Shown piece by piece: positions 62,532 through 64,000 of a stretch of 64,000 nucleotides of DNA. The notes below the pieces were generated by a model. That model was not told the DNA's origin, ran no database searches, and saw nothing but the letters and a program-made list of their open reading frames with translations. Numbering within the stretch: the stretch's first letter is position 1; the number at the start of each line of letters is the position of its first letter. Origin of the DNA: Pseudomonadota bacterium (GTDB lineage: Bacteria; Pseudomonadota; Alphaproteobacteria; Rhizobiales; Methylopilaceae); assembly GCA_023388965.1 (NCBI GenBank), contig JAEWFF010000073.1:81772-145771 (forward strand). The letters are read 5' to 3'. The translations under genes were made by a program, and so were the position numbers.

Positions 62532-63269
62532 ATGAACACCCTGCCGCGCGCTCTTGCGCTCGTCCTGATCGGCCTGACGCTCGCCGGTTGCGGCGCCGCC
62601 GACCGCCTGAAAAATGTCGGGCGCGAGCCGTCGCTGTCAGCGATCGACAATCCGACCGCCAAGGCCGGCTACCGGCCCGTACAGATGCCGATGCCGCAGC
62701 CCGAGCCGGTTCACTTCAACTCGAACTCGCTGTGGCGCACCGGCTCGCGCGCCTTCTTCAAGGACCAGCGCGCCGCGCGCGTCGGCGACATCCTGACGGT
62801 GCGGGTCAAGATCGCCGACAAGGCGGAGATCGACAACAAGACCGAACGCCGGCGCTCCAACAACGAGAAGATGGGCGTGTCCAATCTGTTCGGCCTCGAA
62901 AACAACATCGCCAAGGTGCCGATGGACCCGTCGAGCCTCGTCAATGCCGGCTCGACCTCATCGAGCTCCGGCCAGGGTTCGGTCGAGCGCGAGGAAGCGG
63001 TGACGACCAATATCGCCGCTGTCGTTACGCAGCTTCTGCCGAACGGCAATATGGTGATCGAGGGGCGGCAGGAAATCCGCGTGAACTTCGAGATCCGCGA
63101 ACTCATCGTCGCCGGTATCGTGCGGCCCGAAGATATCCAGTCCGATAATATCGTGGATTCCAACAAGATCGCCGAAGCCCGCATCGCCTATGGCGGCCGC
63201 GGCCAGATCTCCGATGTCCAGCAGCCGCGTTACGGCCAGCAGGTCATGGACATCGTTCTTCCCTTCTGA
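62532..63269 (+). CDS. flgH: Flagellar L-ring lipoprotein FlgH
   Basis: A 245-residue outer membrane lipoprotein that forms the L-ring. The lipobox LAGC places the lipidated cysteine at about residue 20. The family phrases SLWRTGSRAFFKDQRAARVGDILTVRVKIADKAEIDN and VVTQLLPNGNMVIEGRQEIRVNFEIREL are complete. The ATG at 62532 is one of two candidates. The other, at 62520, overlaps the flgA stop and adds four residues. No ribosome site decides between them. It ends the flgF operon, and repeats follow. Confidence 0.95.
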   Translation: MNTLPRALALVLIGLTLAGCGAADRLKNVGREPSLSAIDNPTAKAGYRPVQMPMPQPEPVHFNSNSLWRTGSRAFFKDQRAARVGDILTVRVKIADKAEIDNKTERRRSNNEKMGVSNLFGLENNIAKVPMDPSSLVNAGSTSSSSGQGSVEREEAVTTNIAAVVTQLLPNGNMVIEGRQEIRVNFEIRELIVAGIVRPEDIQSDNIVDSNKIAEARIAYGGRGQISDVQQPRYGQQVMDIVLPF

Positions 63270-63381
63270 GGGCCGGGGACGCCCGGTCTTCCATGCGCCT
63301 CGCGCCCCTTCCCCGGGCGCGGGCAAAAGCGGCCCTCGCCTTCCCCGCGAGGGCCGCACATTTTTGTTGTTACGTCTTTCC

Positions 63382-63425
63382 AGCCCTCATCCTGAGGAGG
63401 GCCGAAGGCCCGTCTCGAAGGATGG
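63382..63425. repeat. Family B palindrome after flgH
   Basis: CCCTCATCCTGAGGAGG with a GGGCC..GGCCC inner stem and CGTCTCGAAGGATGGGG. It is a single arm, matching copies at 586, 29200 and 51319. Confidence 0.8.
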
Positions 63426-63441
63426 GGTTGCATCCCCCTTT

Positions 63442-63580
63442 TGCCTCCCGCCTGCGGGAGAGGCCGAGAGCGCGAAGCGCTCCGGGTGAGGGGAAGTGGC
63501 GTGCTTCGGTGTTTGCGGCTCCCCCTCACCCCGCTCGGCCTTACGGCCGAGTCGGCCCTCTCCCGTAAACGGGAGAGGGG
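63442..63580. repeat. Family A palindromic element, copy 8
   Basis: CCTCCCGCCTGCGGGAGAGG, CCGAGAGCGCG..CGCTCCGGGTGAGGGG, a spacer, CCCCTCACCCCGCTCGGCCTTACGGCCGAG and CCCTCTCCCGTAAACGGGAGAGGGG. The last half is complete and the first half is in the opposite orientation to other copies. Confidence 0.85.
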
Positions 63581-63586
63581 ACGCGC

Positions 63587-63722
63587 ATGTCCCGGAAGCG
63601 GCGGAGCCGCTGTCCGGGACCCATACTCCGTGACGATGCGATCTGATCTCCGGCATCGGCGATCTATCGCCAAGACCGGGAGTATGGGTCCCGGGCTCCG
63701 CTTCGCGGCCCCGGGACATGCG
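63587..63722. repeat. Family E palindromic element, full copy
   Basis: CATGTCCCGGAAGCGGCGG faces CCGCTTCGCGGCCCCGGGACATG. Inner arms GTCCGGGACCCATACTCCG and GAGTATGGGTCCCGGG add a second stem. Together they form a long cruciform-like element. A partial copy lies at 29139. Confidence 0.8.
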
Positions 63723-63729
63723 GATAATC

Positions 63730-64000
63730 CGCCGCCCATGGTTCGAGACGCGATGCTGACTCCCTCCCACGTACAGACGCGCGGAATTCTCGCCGTCGGG
63801 GTGCTCGGGACGCGCCCGGCATATGCCCGGCGGGTTCTTCATCCGCATCCAAGGAGGGATGCGCGGAGCAGCAGGCGCTTCCGCCATCCGCAGGGCGGAT
63901 CGGAAAAGCGCGAAGAAATGGTCCCACGACACAGCGGCTGCCCGCTGCCCCGCGCGCGGTGTTCTTCGCCATCGGGCGCGCATCCCGTGGGCACCCTCTT
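63730..64000 (-). repeat. Family D mosaic element, copy 3 (reverse orientation, cut by the window edge)
   Basis: Read leftward, it opens with AAGAGGGTGCCCACGG and GAACACCGCGCGCGGGG, which match copy 2 at 51243-51291. CTTTTC..CCCTGCGGATGGCGGAAGCGCC and TGCTCCGCGCATCCCTCC then match copy 1 at 1058-1126. The part that would carry the promoter-like opening lies beyond the window edge. A 102-codon frame is open through it on the minus strand, but the family evidence does not support a protein. Confidence 0.6.

Noticed and set aside
63664..63972. A 102-codon minus-strand frame in the family D copy, with a protein-like sequence (AHPSLDADEEPAGHMPG)
   Set aside because: The resemblance to a frame in the first family D copy follows from DNA similarity. 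The matching part of the second copy has an in-frame stop, so coding is not supported.

Overview
The window is a GC-rich chromosomal segment from an alphaproteobacterium, most likely a member of the Hyphomicrobiales (Rhizobiales). Four things point there: the neighbourhood cckA - recA - alaS - icd; the purine cluster purC-purS-purQ / purL with bolA and a CGFS glutaredoxin beside an ATPase zeta-subunit gene; CtrA-type boxes at two divergent flagellar promoters; and a DnaG primase with degenerate zinc ligands. I cannot name the genus from sequence alone. No tRNA, rRNA, CRISPR array, transposase or phage gene was recognised.

Layout. 0-1.5 kb: the 5' end of dnaG (cut by the window edge), then over 1 kb of intergenic palindromic repeats. 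1.5-4.4 kb: a complete polar amino acid ABC transporter. 4.6-18.3 kb: a cold shock protein, a secreted serine hydrolase, an MltB-type lytic transglycosylase, a GntP permease, a diguanylate cyclase, a CsbD-like protein, two transglutaminase-like proteins, an ECF sigma/anti-sigma pair, an OFA-type MFS transporter and a GGDEF-EAL protein. 18.5-30.9 kb: housekeeping genes (rpsD, grxD, bolA, purL, purQ, purS, purC, ATPase zeta subunit, purB, rpe, trmJ), with a TadG/vWA gene set into the purine cluster and two tandem SH3-domain secreted proteins. 30.9-39.3 kb: icd with a co-translated small membrane protein, alaS, recA behind a LexA-type box, and the cckA hybrid kinase. 39.5-43.7 kb: a FecI-FecR-TonB receptor signalling system for iron or heme.

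43.8-63.3 kb is a flagellar cluster in two divergent pairs of operons. The first is flgB-flgC-fliE-fliQ-fliR-flhB against fliO-fliP. The second is fliL-fliM-DUF6468-motE-large TPR protein against flgF-flgG-flgA-flgH. Each pair opens from an intergenic region with a CtrA-like box, and the top kinase of that pathway (CckA) is also encoded here. About 3.7 kb of accessory DNA (a small secreted protein, an ArsR/SRPBCC pair, a tandem-SRPBCC protein and repeats) lies between the two halves.

The most unusual non-coding feature is the set of dispersed intergenic elements. Four palindromic families (A, B, C, E) recur many times, sometimes inside operons and directly against stop codons. A longer mosaic element (family D) is seen in three diverged copies, at about 0.73-1.2 kb, 51.0-51.6 kb and 63.7-64.0 kb. 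Two copies begin with the same promoter-like sequence. It is the best candidate for something not yet described.
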